A stretch of 64,000 nucleotides of DNA from JACCYI01 sp963828075 (GTDB lineage: Bacteria; Actinomycetota; Thermoleophilia; Solirubrobacterales; Solirubrobacteraceae). The translations under genes were made by a program, and so were the position numbers. The stretch spans positions 2,046,001 to 2,110,000 of the forward strand of contig CAWHDH010000021.1 in the NCBI GenBank assembly GCA_963828075.1. Reading direction: 5' to 3'. This document shows positions 31,554-39,366 of the stretch, piece by piece. Each line of letters opens with the position of its first letter. Position 1 is the first letter of the stretch. Below the pieces are notes generated by a model. That model had not been told where the DNA came from and searched no databases. It was given only the letters and a program-made list of their open reading frames with translations.

Positions 31554-33065
31554 GTGCGACGCGCCCGCATCCTCCTCCTCGGCCTGGGCGCGCTCCTCGC
31601 TCCGGCGGCCGTCGCGCTGGCCGCGCAGACCGTGGAGACCGGCGCGGCGAAGGAGATCCAGCCGAGCTCAGCGATCCTCACCGGGACCGTCAACCCGGGT
31701 GGCGCGCCGACGCAGGCGGCGTTCCAGTTCGGGACCACGACCGCGTACGGGACATCCACGGCCGCCAGGGACGTCGGCTCGGGCACCGCCGACGTCCCGG
31801 TCGAGCAGGCGGTCACCGGCCTGAAGCCCGCGACCACGTACCACTTCCGCCTGGTGGCGAACAGCGGCGGCGCCGAGACGGTCGGCGCCGACAAGACCTT
31901 CACGACCGACCCCGCGCCCAAGCCGTCGATCACGGCGGCGAGCGCCTCCTCGGCGACCTCGACCTCGGTCGTGCTGTCGGCCACCGTCAACCCCAACGGG
32001 GCGGCGACGACCGTCGTCTTCGACTACGGAAGGACCACCGCGTACGGGACGACGACCTCCGCGGAGAACGCCGGCGAGGGCGCGGACCCGGTCACCGTCC
32101 GGCGCACGCTCACCGGTCTCGAGCCGCGCAAGAGCTACCACTTCCGGGTGCGGGCGACCAACACGAGCGGCGAGACCGTGAGCGGGGACCGCAGGTTCGT
32201 CACCGTGAGGGCTGCCTCGCCCAGCGCCGCCACGTCCGGGATCGCCGAGGTGCAGCCGACCGCGGCGGTCGTGGTCGGGCGCGTCAACCCACGCAACCGG
32301 TCCGGCTCGGCGTTCGCGGAGTACGGCACGTCCAGGACGCGGCTCGGCTCCCGCACCCCGGGGACGGCCGTGGCCGGCGGCGAGCAGGGCGTGCGCCTGG
32401 CGATCGGCGGTCTGCGTCCCGGGACCCGGTACTACGCCCGCGTCGCCGTCCAGACCGACGGCGGAACCGCCCGCGGCAGCACCACCGCGTTCACGACGCC
32501 CTCGCTCGGGGGTCTCGTGGTCACCCCATCACCGGTCCCGTACGGCCGGACGGCGACGATCCAGGGCCGCATCCTCGGCAGCGGAGCATCCGGCGTGCGC
32601 GTCGTCCTCGAGGGCACACCGCACCCGTTCACCGATCCGCTCGTGGGACTCGGGATCGAGGCCCGGACGGACCGCTCCGGCGCGTTCGCGATGCGGCGCG
32701 TCTTCCGCCGCCGCCTCCGCGTCCGGATCCGCGCCGACATCAACGGCACCGCCGTGCTCGGCCCGCAGGTCGGTGTGAAGGTCCGGCCGATCGTCCGCAC
32801 CCGGATCCGGCGGATCTCCGGCGGTCGCGTCCGGATCACCGGGACGATCACGCCGCGGGGCTCCTACGCCGTCTCGCTCCGGCGTGGGAGCACGGCGCTG
32901 AGGCGGTCGCGCTCGAGGACGACCGGCGGCGCCAGCCGCTACCGGTTCACCTTCCGGGTGCGCCGGACCGGCGACTACGCGGTTCGCGCGGTCCGCCTCG
33001 ACCGCAGCCTGGTCAGCCACACGAGTCGAGCGCGCCGGATCAGCGCGCGATCGCGTCGCGGCTGA
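31554..33065 (+). CDS. Secreted fibronectin-like repeat protein, tandem copy 1
   Basis: 503 residues from the GTG at 31554 (VRRARILLLGLGALL), a signal peptide ending ALAAQ. Three beta-sandwich repeats follow, each with a core like TGTVNPGGAPTQAAFQFGTT...TAYG and GLKPATTYHFRLVANSGG, then ATVNPNGAATTVVFDYGRTTAYG and a divergent third repeat starting QPTAAVVVGRVNPR. These look like fibronectin-type domains common in Thermoleophilia surface proteins. A C-terminal domain of about 180 residues is Arg-rich (RRVFRRRLRVRIRADINGT, then RRISGGRVRITGTITPRGSY). It probably acts in the cell wall. Divergently placed from the GT4 gene with 42 bases between starts. Confidence 0.8.
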   Translation: MRRARILLLGLGALLAPAAVALAAQTVETGAAKEIQPSSAILTGTVNPGGAPTQAAFQFGTTTAYGTSTAARDVGSGTADVPVEQAVTGLKPATTYHFRLVANSGGAETVGADKTFTTDPAPKPSITAASASSATSTSVVLSATVNPNGAATTVVFDYGRTTAYGTTTSAENAGEGADPVTVRRTLTGLEPRKSYHFRVRATNTSGETVSGDRRFVTVRAASPSAATSGIAEVQPTAAVVVGRVNPRNRSGSAFAEYGTSRTRLGSRTPGTAVAGGEQGVRLAIGGLRPGTRYYARVAVQTDGGTARGSTTAFTTPSLGGLVVTPSPVPYGRTATIQGRILGSGASGVRVVLEGTPHPFTDPLVGLGIEARTDRSGAFAMRRVFRRRLRVRIRADINGTAVLGPQVGVKVRPIVRTRIRRISGGRVRITGTITPRGSYAVSLRRGSTALRRSRSRTTGGASRYRFTFRVRRTGDYAVRAVRLDRSLVSHTSRARRISARSRRG

Positions 33066-33147
33066 GCTCGCCATTCACCCGCCGCCAGATCCCCCGATGT
33101 CCACTCCCGAACACGGCTCGACCGCCAGGCGTGCTTTGCTTCCGCAC

Positions 33148-34647
33148 GTGCGCCGCGCTCGCATCCTGATCCTCGGCCTCGGGGCGCTGCTCCTCCCCGC
33201 CGCGATCGCGCTGGCCGCGCAGACCGTGAGGACGGGGCCGGCCCTCCACGTGCGGGCGACCTCGGTGGACCTCTCGGGGACCGTCAACCCCGGCGGCCAG
33301 CCGACGCAGGCGACCTTCCAGTTCGGAACGACCGAGGCCTACGGCGCGTCGACCGGCGCCACGGACGTCGGCACGGGCACGTCCGACGTCCCGGTCGAGC
33401 ATGCGGTCACCGGGCTGCGGGCCTCCACGACGTACCACTACCGCATCGCGGCGCACAGCGGTGGCACCGACACGGTCGGCGCCGACCGGACGTTCACGAC
33501 CTCGGCGCCGCCCAGGCCGTCGATCTCCGGGACGGGCTCGTCGTCCACGACGTCGTCGTCGGCGGTCCTGTCGGCGACCGTCAACCCGAACGGCGGCGCG
33601 ACCACGGTCGTCTTCGACTACGGCCGGACGACCGCGTACGGCGCGAGCGCCGCGCCGGTCAACGCCGGCTCCGGGACCGGTCCGGTCACCATCCGCCGGA
33701 CCATCACCGGCCTGGAGTCGAGGCGGACGTATCACTTCCGGGCGAGGGCGTCCAACTCGGGCGGCGAGCGGGTCGGTCCCGATCGCACGTTCACGACGGT
33801 GAGGGCACCGGCGCCGCGGGCCGGCACGATCGGCGTCATCCGGATGGAGCCGACCGCGGCGGTCGTGGTCGGGCGGGTCGACCCGCAAGGGGCGTCCGGC
33901 ACGGCATACGCGGAGTACGGCACGACCACGCGGCTCGGGACCCGTTCCGCCGGCGTCGCCGTCAGCGGTGAGCGGCAACGGGTGGAGATCCCCATCGGGG
34001 GCCTCACTCCCGGGGTCCGCTATCACGTGCGCGCCGCGCTCCAGACGGACGGCGGGACCAATCACGGCCGCAGGATCTCGTTCGTCACCCCGGCGCTCGG
34101 CGCCCTCCTGGTCAGCCCGTGGCCGGTCCCGTCGGGCCGCACGGCGACGCTCACCGGCCGCCTGCGCGGCAGCGGCACGACCCTCGCCCGCGTCATCCTC
34201 GAGGGCAGGTCCCATCCGTTCAGGAGCCCGTTCGCCGGGCTGGGTGTCGAGACCACGACGGACGGGGTCGGCAACTTCACCATGCGGCGGGCCTTCCGCC
34301 GCAACGCGCGCGTGCGGATCCGCGCCGAGATCAACGGCACGGTGGTCTTCGGGCCGGAGTCGAGGGTGAACGTGCGGCCGAAGATCCTCCGCAACCGCTG
34401 GCGGCGGATCTCCGGCGGTCGCGTCCGTGTGACCGGGACCATCTCGCCACGCGGGTCCTACACGGTCTCGGTGCGGCGCGGGGGCACCGTGGTCAAGCGG
34501 ATGCGCGTGCGGGCGCGCGGCGGCCGTACCCGCTACCGGCTCACCTTCAGGGTGCGCCGGACCGGCGCCTTCGCGGTGCGCGCCAAGCGCCGCGACGGCA
34601 GCCTGGTGAGCCACACGACGTCGGCCAAGCGGCTCAGGGGCCGGTAG
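33148..34647 (+). CDS. Secreted fibronectin-like repeat protein, tandem copy 2
   Basis: 499 residues from the GTG at 33148, which aligns exactly with the start of copy 1 (VRRARILILGLGALL versus VRRARILLLGLGALL). The flanking upstream bases are also shared. The domain order is the same: signal peptide, repeats with SGTVNPGGQPTQATFQFGTT and SATVNPNGGATTVVFDYG, a third repeat EPTAAVVVGRVDPQG, and the Arg-rich C-terminal domain with RRISGGRVRVTGTISPRGSY. An ATG at 33097 in frame would add 17 non-homologous residues and is not preferred. The pair is a tandem duplication with both copies open and similar in length. Confidence 0.8.
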   Translation: MRRARILILGLGALLLPAAIALAAQTVRTGPALHVRATSVDLSGTVNPGGQPTQATFQFGTTEAYGASTGATDVGTGTSDVPVEHAVTGLRASTTYHYRIAAHSGGTDTVGADRTFTTSAPPRPSISGTGSSSTTSSSAVLSATVNPNGGATTVVFDYGRTTAYGASAAPVNAGSGTGPVTIRRTITGLESRRTYHFRARASNSGGERVGPDRTFTTVRAPAPRAGTIGVIRMEPTAAVVVGRVDPQGASGTAYAEYGTTTRLGTRSAGVAVSGERQRVEIPIGGLTPGVRYHVRAALQTDGGTNHGRRISFVTPALGALLVSPWPVPSGRTATLTGRLRGSGTTLARVILEGRSHPFRSPFAGLGVETTTDGVGNFTMRRAFRRNARVRIRAEINGTVVFGPESRVNVRPKILRNRWRRISGGRVRVTGTISPRGSYTVSVRRGGTVVKRMRVRARGGRTRYRLTFRVRRTGAFAVRAKRRDGSLVSHTTSAKRLRGR

Positions 34648-34655
34648 CGCCGCGG

Positions 34656-34686
34656 CTCCGTGCTCCCCCGGCCGGGGGTGACGGAG
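34656..34686 (+). terminator. Strong hairpin after the second repeat-protein gene
   Basis: CTCCGT (34656-34661) pairs with ACGGAG (34681-34686), and inside it CCCCC pairs with GGGGG around a GGCC loop. The hairpin is 8 bases past the stop codon and separates the secreted repeat proteins from the GntR promoter. There is no T-run, as is usual in GC-rich actinobacteria. Confidence 0.55.
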
Positions 34687-34724
34687 TGAAGGTGGTCCTC
34701 TCGGCGGTGCGCTGTGCCGACGGC

Positions 34725-34753
34725 TTGCGCTTTCCTGGCCGAGTCGCTACGGT
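34725..34753 (+). promoter_or_regulatory. Promoter of the gntR-hydroxyproline operon
   Basis: TTGCGC (34725-34730), exactly 17 bases, then TACGGT (34748-34753): the best -35/-10 pair in the window. Predicted transcription start is near 34760, leaving about 20 nt before the ATG at 34781. Confidence 0.6.
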
Positions 34754-34757
34754 CACA

Positions 34758-34774
34758 GGCTCGCTCAGCGAACC
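34758..34774. promoter_or_regulatory. Candidate GntR operator over the transcription start
   Basis: GGCTCGCT-C-AGCGAACC is a 17-base palindrome with one mismatch in eight pairs. It covers the predicted transcription start of the operon, the classical place for autorepression by a FadR-subfamily GntR regulator. Confidence 0.5.
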
Positions 34775-34780
34775 AATCCG

Positions 34781-35506
34781 ATGACGCTCCAGTCCCTTCA
34801 GCAAACCACTGACGGCCCGCTGCACACCCCGCAGCGCTACGAGCGCATCGCCGAGCGGCTCGTCGATGAGATTCGCACGGGCGTCCTGCGGCCGGGTGAG
34901 CGTCTGCCGTCCGAGCGTGACCTCGCCCGCCGGCTCGGCGTCGGGCGCTCGTCGGTGCGCGAGGCGATCGCCGCGCTGCAGCTGCAGGCGATCATCCAGA
35001 CGCGCCAGGGCGCCGGGTCCTTCGTGGCGCCCGACGCCCTCGAGGTGGTGCGCGCCGCGCCGGCGGCGACGGCCGACGCCAGCCCGTCCGCCGTGCTGGA
35101 GGCGCGCGCCGCGATCGAGCCACAGGTGGCCCGCCTCGCCGCCGCCCGCACCGAGCCCGACCCTGTCGCCGAGGAGCTGCTCGCCGCCATGGAGGGCGAC
35201 CCCGGCCGGTCCGCCTGGAACCACGCCGACCGCCTGTTCCACCGCCAGCTCGCGGTGATGACGGGCAACCCCGTCCTCGTGGCGATCGCGGACGACATCG
35301 CCGCGGTGATGGACCAGCCGCTCTGGCAGCGGCTGCGCGACGAGTCGGTCGCCGCCCCCGGCCGCATGGCGCTGCACGCGGCCGAGCACCGGATGATCTA
35401 CGAGGCGATCGTCGCGGGCGACGGCGACGCCGCCTGCTTCTACGCCACCCAGCACATCGACCGCGTGCGTCGCTACATGACGCTCGACGAGCCCCCACAG
35501 AGGTGA
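34781..35506 (+). CDS. GntR-family (FadR/FCD subfamily) transcriptional regulator
   Basis: 241 residues. The winged helix-turn-helix (about residues 18-82) contains LPSERDLARRLGVGRSSVRE, and the C-terminal FCD all-helical ligand domain has ARAAIEPQVARLAA, HRQLAVMTGNPVLVAI and the late AEHRMIYEAIVAGD histidine, the usual metal/ligand site. It leads the operon below and probably represses it until a hydroxyproline-pathway intermediate binds. Its stop overlaps the next gene's GTG. Confidence 0.9.
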   Translation: MTLQSLQQTTDGPLHTPQRYERIAERLVDEIRTGVLRPGERLPSERDLARRLGVGRSSVREAIAALQLQAIIQTRQGAGSFVAPDALEVVRAAPAATADASPSAVLEARAAIEPQVARLAAARTEPDPVAEELLAAMEGDPGRSAWNHADRLFHRQLAVMTGNPVLVAIADDIAAVMDQPLWQRLRDESVAAPGRMALHAAEHRMIYEAIVAGDGDAACFYATQHIDRVRRYMTLDEPPQR

Positions 35507-36405
35507 CCGCACCCATGCGCTTCCCCGGAGTCATCCCCGCCGTGACCACGCCGTTCGACGAGCACGGGGCGATCGACCCGGCCGCCCTGGAGCGGAACGT
35601 CGGCGCCCTGATCGACGCCGGCATGGAGGGGATCGTGGCGACGGGGACGATGGGCGAGGCCGGTAGCCTCAGCGCCGCCGAGCGCCGCCTGGTGATCGAG
35701 GCGACCGTCGCCGCGGTCGCCGGCCGCGGGCCGGTGATCGCCGGCGTGTCGGCGGGCACGGCGGCCGCCGCCATCGCCCACGCCACCGAGGCGGCGGCCG
35801 CGGGCGCCGACGCGCTGATGTGCCTGCCGTCGCTCGGCTACCGCGGCGACGAGCGCGAGGTCGAAGCGTTCTACCGCGAGGTGGCCTCCGCGACCGGGCT
35901 CCCGCTGATGCTCTACAACAACCCCGAGGCCAGCGGCGTGGACCTGCCGCCCGAGGTCATCGTCGGCCTGGCCGAGCGGATCGAGGCGATCGTCGCGGTC
36001 AAGGAGTGCTCGGGCGACGCGCGCCGCATCCCGGCGATCCTGAACGCCGCAGGTGGCGCCCTCGAGGTGCTGGTCGGCGGCGACGACTGGCCGCTCGAAG
36101 GCTTCTGCGCGGGCGCGACCGGGTGGGTCTCCGGCGTCGCCGTGGTGGCGCCGGCCGAGTGCCGGGCGCTCTATGACCACTGCCGGGCAGGCGAGCTCGA
36201 GCCCGCGCGCGAGCTCTACGCCCGGCTGCTTCCGCTGGCGCGGTTCGACATGACGCCGAAGCTCGTCCAGTACTTCAAGGCGGCCCAGGACGCGGTCGGC
36301 CGCGCCGGCGGCCCGACCCGCCCACCGCGGCTGCCGCTGACCGAGGACGAGCAGGCGGCGCTCGACGCCGCCCTGCGGGCGCTCGGCGCGGTGGTCGCCG
36401 CCTGA
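35503..36405 (+). CDS. DapA-family lyase, probable 4-hydroxy-pyrroline-2-carboxylate deaminase
   Basis: 300 residues, (beta/alpha)8 aldolase/dihydrodipicolinate synthase family. The GTG at 35503 overlaps the regulator stop; the ATG at 35515 is an alternative. Visible motifs are GTMGEAGSLSAAER (GTTGE-like phosphate/carboxylate loop), LMLYNNPEASGVDL (the Tyr of the proton relay) and AIVAVKECSGDARR, whose Lys is the Schiff-base residue. The family includes DapA, N-acetylneuraminate lyase and LhpC. Its operon partners, an epimerase of the proline racemase family and a D-amino acid oxidase-like protein, point to LhpC, which deaminates the cyclic imine to 2-oxoglutarate semialdehyde. This assignment is inference from context. 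Confidence 0.8.
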   Translation: MTAPMRFPGVIPAVTTPFDEHGAIDPAALERNVGALIDAGMEGIVATGTMGEAGSLSAAERRLVIEATVAAVAGRGPVIAGVSAGTAAAAIAHATEAAAAGADALMCLPSLGYRGDEREVEAFYREVASATGLPLMLYNNPEASGVDLPPEVIVGLAERIEAIVAVKECSGDARRIPAILNAAGGALEVLVGGDDWPLEGFCAGATGWVSGVAVVAPAECRALYDHCRAGELEPARELYARLLPLARFDMTPKLVQYFKAAQDAVGRAGGPTRPPRLPLTEDEQAALDAALRALGAVVAA

Positions 36406-37406
36406 TGACGGGAGCGATCGCGCTCGCGGCGGTCGACGCCCACACCGAGGGCATGCCGACGCGCGTGGTGACCGACGGGGTGGGCGTGATCCCCGGCGCC
36501 ACGATGCTCGAGCGCAAGCTGCACTTCGAGCGCCACATGGACGACCTGCGGCTCCTGCTCATGCGCGAACCGCGCGGGCACGGCGCGATGTCAGGCGCGA
36601 TCCTGCAGCCGCCCGCCCGCGAGGACGCCGACGTCGGCGTCGTGTTCATCGAGGTGTCGGGCTGCCTGCCGATGTGCGGGCACGGCACGATCGGGGTGGC
36701 GACCGTGCTCGTCGACGCCGGGCTCGTCGCGGTCTCCGAGCCCGAGACGGTGATCCGGCTCGACGTGCCCGCCGGTCTGGTTGAAGCGCGCGTCGCGGTC
36801 CGCGACGGCCGCGCGCGCTCGGTCACGCTGCGCAACGTCGCGTCCTTCCTCGCCAGCGCGGACGGGAGGATCGGGGTCGACGGGCTCGGCGAGGTGACCT
36901 ATGACCTGGCGTACGGCGGGAACTTCTACGCGATCGTCGATGCCGCCGCCGTCGGGCTCGACGTCGCGCCCGACCGGGCCCCGGAGCTGATCGCGCGCGG
37001 CCTGGAGATCATGGCCGCGGTCGACGCCGCCGAGGCGCCCGTCCATCCGGAGGATCCGCGGATCGCCGGCTGCCGGCACGTCATCTTCACGGCGCCCGGC
37101 CGCGACGGCGCCGACGCCCGCGGCGCGACGGCGATCCACCCCGGCTGGCTCGACCGCTCGCCGTGCGGCACCGGGACGAGCGCTCGCCTCGCCCAGCTCC
37201 ACTCCCGCGGGGCCTTGGCCGTCGGTGAGCCGTTCGTCCACGAGTCGGTCATCGGCTCGCGCTTCACCGGGCGGATCGCCGGCGAGACGACGGTCGGCGG
37301 CCTGGCCGCCGTGGTGCCCGAGATCACCGGCCGCGCGTGGATCACCGGCCGCGGCGAGTACCTCCTGGATCCCGAGGACCCCTTCCCGGTCGGCTTCGCG
37401 CTGTGA
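36405..37406 (+). CDS. Proline racemase-family 4-hydroxyproline 2-epimerase
   Basis: 333 residues. Both catalytic cysteines are present: LPMCGHGTIGV near residue 90 and DRSPCGTGTSARLA near residue 250, so it should be an epimerase/racemase rather than the Thr/Ser-type dehydratase. HTEGMPTRVV near the start is the family substrate loop. In hydroxyproline catabolism it converts trans-4-hydroxy-L-proline to cis-4-hydroxy-D-proline, which the next gene's enzyme could oxidise. A plain proline racemase cannot be excluded. One base is shared with the upstream stop. Confidence 0.85.
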   Translation: MTGAIALAAVDAHTEGMPTRVVTDGVGVIPGATMLERKLHFERHMDDLRLLLMREPRGHGAMSGAILQPPAREDADVGVVFIEVSGCLPMCGHGTIGVATVLVDAGLVAVSEPETVIRLDVPAGLVEARVAVRDGRARSVTLRNVASFLASADGRIGVDGLGEVTYDLAYGGNFYAIVDAAAVGLDVAPDRAPELIARGLEIMAAVDAAEAPVHPEDPRIAGCRHVIFTAPGRDGADARGATAIHPGWLDRSPCGTGTSARLAQLHSRGALAVGEPFVHESVIGSRFTGRIAGETTVGGLAAVVPEITGRAWITGRGEYLLDPEDPFPVGFAL

Positions 37407-38533
37407 CGAGCTGCGAGGTGGCGGTCCTCGGCGCGGGGATCGTCGGCGCGGCCACGGCGTGGGAGCTGCACGCACGCGGCGTCGACGTCTGCCTGCTCGA
37501 CGCCGGCGAGGTGTCGGGCGGCACCACCGGCCTCGGCGAGGGCAACGTGCTCTGCTCGGACAAGGACGCCGGGCCCGAGCTCGACCTCGTCATCGCCGGG
37601 CTCGCGCTCTTCGACGAGCTCGAGGCGCGGTACGGCGAGATCGCGCAGATCCGCCGCAAGGGCTCACTGGTCGTCCATCCCGACGCGGCGACCTGGGCGG
37701 GGGAGCCGGCGCGGGTCGAACGGCTGCGTGCGGCGGGCGCGCCCGGGCGGCTGGTCGATGCCGCCGAGCTGCGAGAGCTCGAGCCGGCGCTGACCGGAGC
37801 GGTGTGCGGCGCCGCGCTCTTCCCGGGCGACCTGCAGTGCGCACCGCGGGCGATCGCCCGCGCCCTCGCGGCCGAGGTGCCGGACGTGCGGACGCACTGC
37901 CGTGTCGAGTCGATCGTGGTGCAAGGCGGCCGCGTGACCGGTGTCCTCACGGCCGGAGGTCCGCTTCGCGCCGACGCGGTCGTCCTCGCCGCGGGACCCT
38001 GGAGCGCGGCGCTCGCGGACACGGCCGGGCTGAGCCTGCCGGTCGAGCCACGCTGGGGCCAGCTCGTGCAGCTCCGAGCGCCGGGTGGACCGCGGCTCAT
38101 CCGCCACAAGGTCGTCGACGCCTCCTATCTCGCCTCGGTCGTCGACCCCGGCGCGGAGCTGCAGGTCTCGACCGTCGTCGAGACCACGTGGGACGGCGAC
38201 GTGCTCGTCGGCTCGAGCCGGGCACGCCGCGGGTTCGACACCGCCGTCGATCCGGCGGTCGGCGACGCGATGGTCGCGCGGGCGGCGCGGCTGTTCGGAT
38301 CCCTGCGCGCCCTGGAGCCGGCGCGGGCCTGGAGCGGCCTGCGGCCGTGGCTCCCCGACCACCTCCCCGCGATCGGGCCTTCGCGCGCCGTGGAGGGCCT
38401 CTGGGTCGCCACGGGCCACGAGGGCGCCGGCGTCGCGCTCGGGCCGGTCACCGGCCGGCTCGTGGCGCAGGCGCTGTGCGGCGAGCCGCCGCTCCTCCCC
38501 CTGGCGCCGTTCGATCCGGACCGCTTCCTCTAG
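37403..38533 (+). CDS. FAD-dependent D-amino acid (D-hydroxyproline) oxidoreductase
   Basis: 376 residues of the DAO superfamily. The Rossmann FAD motif VAVLGAGIVGAATAWELHARG starts at residue 6, VSGGTTGLGEGNV covers the flavin region, and WSGLRPWLPDHLPAIGP and GHEGAGVALGPVTGRLVA near the end are the family's substrate and ribityl-contact regions. In this operon it probably oxidises cis-4-hydroxy-D-proline to 4-hydroxy-pyrroline-2-carboxylate. GTG start overlaps the epimerase stop. A TAGGAT hexamer right after its stop ends this operon. Confidence 0.85.
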   Translation: MTSCEVAVLGAGIVGAATAWELHARGVDVCLLDAGEVSGGTTGLGEGNVLCSDKDAGPELDLVIAGLALFDELEARYGEIAQIRRKGSLVVHPDAATWAGEPARVERLRAAGAPGRLVDAAELRELEPALTGAVCGAALFPGDLQCAPRAIARALAAEVPDVRTHCRVESIVVQGGRVTGVLTAGGPLRADAVVLAAGPWSAALADTAGLSLPVEPRWGQLVQLRAPGGPRLIRHKVVDASYLASVVDPGAELQVSTVVETTWDGDVLVGSSRARRGFDTAVDPAVGDAMVARAARLFGSLRALEPARAWSGLRPWLPDHLPAIGPSRAVEGLWVATGHEGAGVALGPVTGRLVAQALCGEPPLLPLAPFDPDRFL

Positions 38534-38536
38534 GAT
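38531..38536 (+). promoter_or_regulatory. TAGGAT -10 element before the class IV aminotransferase gene
   Basis: TAGGAT ends 8 bases before the ATG at 38545, so transcription would start about two bases before it. It overlaps the stop codon of the oxidoreductase gene. Confidence 0.5.
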
Positions 38537-38544
38537 CGGCGGCC

Positions 38545-39336
38545 ATGTCGCTCTCCTCCATCGACGGCCGGATCGGCCCCACCGCCGAGGCCACCATCCC
38601 CGTGACCGACGAAGGGCTCCTTCGCGGCGACGGCGCCTTCGAGGTCGCGCGTCTGTACGGCGGCCGGCCGTTCGCCATGGAGGATCACTACGTCCGGCTG
38701 GCGAACACGTGCACGGGCCTGCGCCTCGAGGCCGATCTCGAGGCGCTCCGCACCGAGATCGCCGCCCTGCTCGAGGTGGCGGGGCCGGTCGATGCGCTGC
38801 TGCGGGTCGTCCTCACCCGCGGCGGCCGGCGGATCGTGCTGATCGAGCCGCTGCCCCCGCGGGCCGCCACCGCCCGCGTCGCGACGATCACCTACGCGCC
38901 CAACCGCGTGCTCGACGGCCTCAAGACGCTCTCCTACGCCGGCAACATGCTCGCGGGGCGCATCGCCAAGGAGCAGGGGTTCGACGAGGGGCTGTTCGTC
39001 AGCCCGCACGGCCGCGTGCTCGAGGGCCCGACGTGGACCTTCTTCTGGGTCGCCGGCGGTGTGCTGCTCACGCCGCCGATCGCCGACCGGATCCTCGCCT
39101 CGATCACGCGGACGCGGATCATGGAGGAGACCGACGCGCAGGAGGCGGTCTGCACGCTCGACGACGTCGCGGCCGCCGAGGAGGCGTTCATCGCGTCCTC
39201 GGTGCGCGAGGTCCTCCCGATCGCGGCCGTCGACACGATCGAGCTGCCCGCCGCGCCCGGGCCGGTCACCCAGCGCGCCGCCGAGCTGCTCTCCCGGCGC
39301 ATCGAGCGCGAGCTCGCAGCGGTGGCGCCCGCCTAG
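38545..39336 (+). CDS. Class IV PLP aminotransferase (D-amino acid transaminase / aminodeoxychorismate lyase type)
   Basis: 263 residues, fold-type IV. N-terminal DEGLLRGDGAFEVARLYGGRPF is the family opening; the catalytic lysine is in RVLDGLKTLSYAGNM, and the PLP-phosphate loop lies in SITRTRIMEE. It can be a D-alanine transaminase, branched-chain transaminase or PabC-like lyase; the EGLFVSPHGRVLEGPTWTFF region does not settle this. Its promoter is separate from the hydroxyproline operon, but readthrough is possible. Confidence 0.82.
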   Translation: MSLSSIDGRIGPTAEATIPVTDEGLLRGDGAFEVARLYGGRPFAMEDHYVRLANTCTGLRLEADLEALRTEIAALLEVAGPVDALLRVVLTRGGRRIVLIEPLPPRAATARVATITYAPNRVLDGLKTLSYAGNMLAGRIAKEQGFDEGLFVSPHGRVLEGPTWTFFWVAGGVLLTPPIADRILASITRTRIMEETDAQEAVCTLDDVAAAEEAFIASSVREVLPIAAVDTIELPAAPGPVTQRAAELLSRRIERELAAVAPA

Positions 39337-39366
39337 GTGGTTCCTCCTGCCGGAGGGACCACTAGG
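39332..39366 (+). promoter_or_regulatory. Long stem-loop covering the wecB start codon
   Basis: CCTAG, a bulged G, then TGGTTCCTCC pairs with GGAGGGACCA followed by CTAGG, with a TGCC tetraloop: a 15-pair stem with one bulge and one G-T pair. It contains the stop codon of the aminotransferase gene (39334-39336) and the only available start codon of the next gene (GTG at 39337). No T-run follows. It could be a terminator or a translational lock. Confidence 0.6.

Noticed and set aside
36405..37406. trans-3-hydroxyproline dehydratase assignment
   Set aside because: Dehydratases of the family replace the second cysteine by Thr or Ser; both catalytic cysteines are present here.
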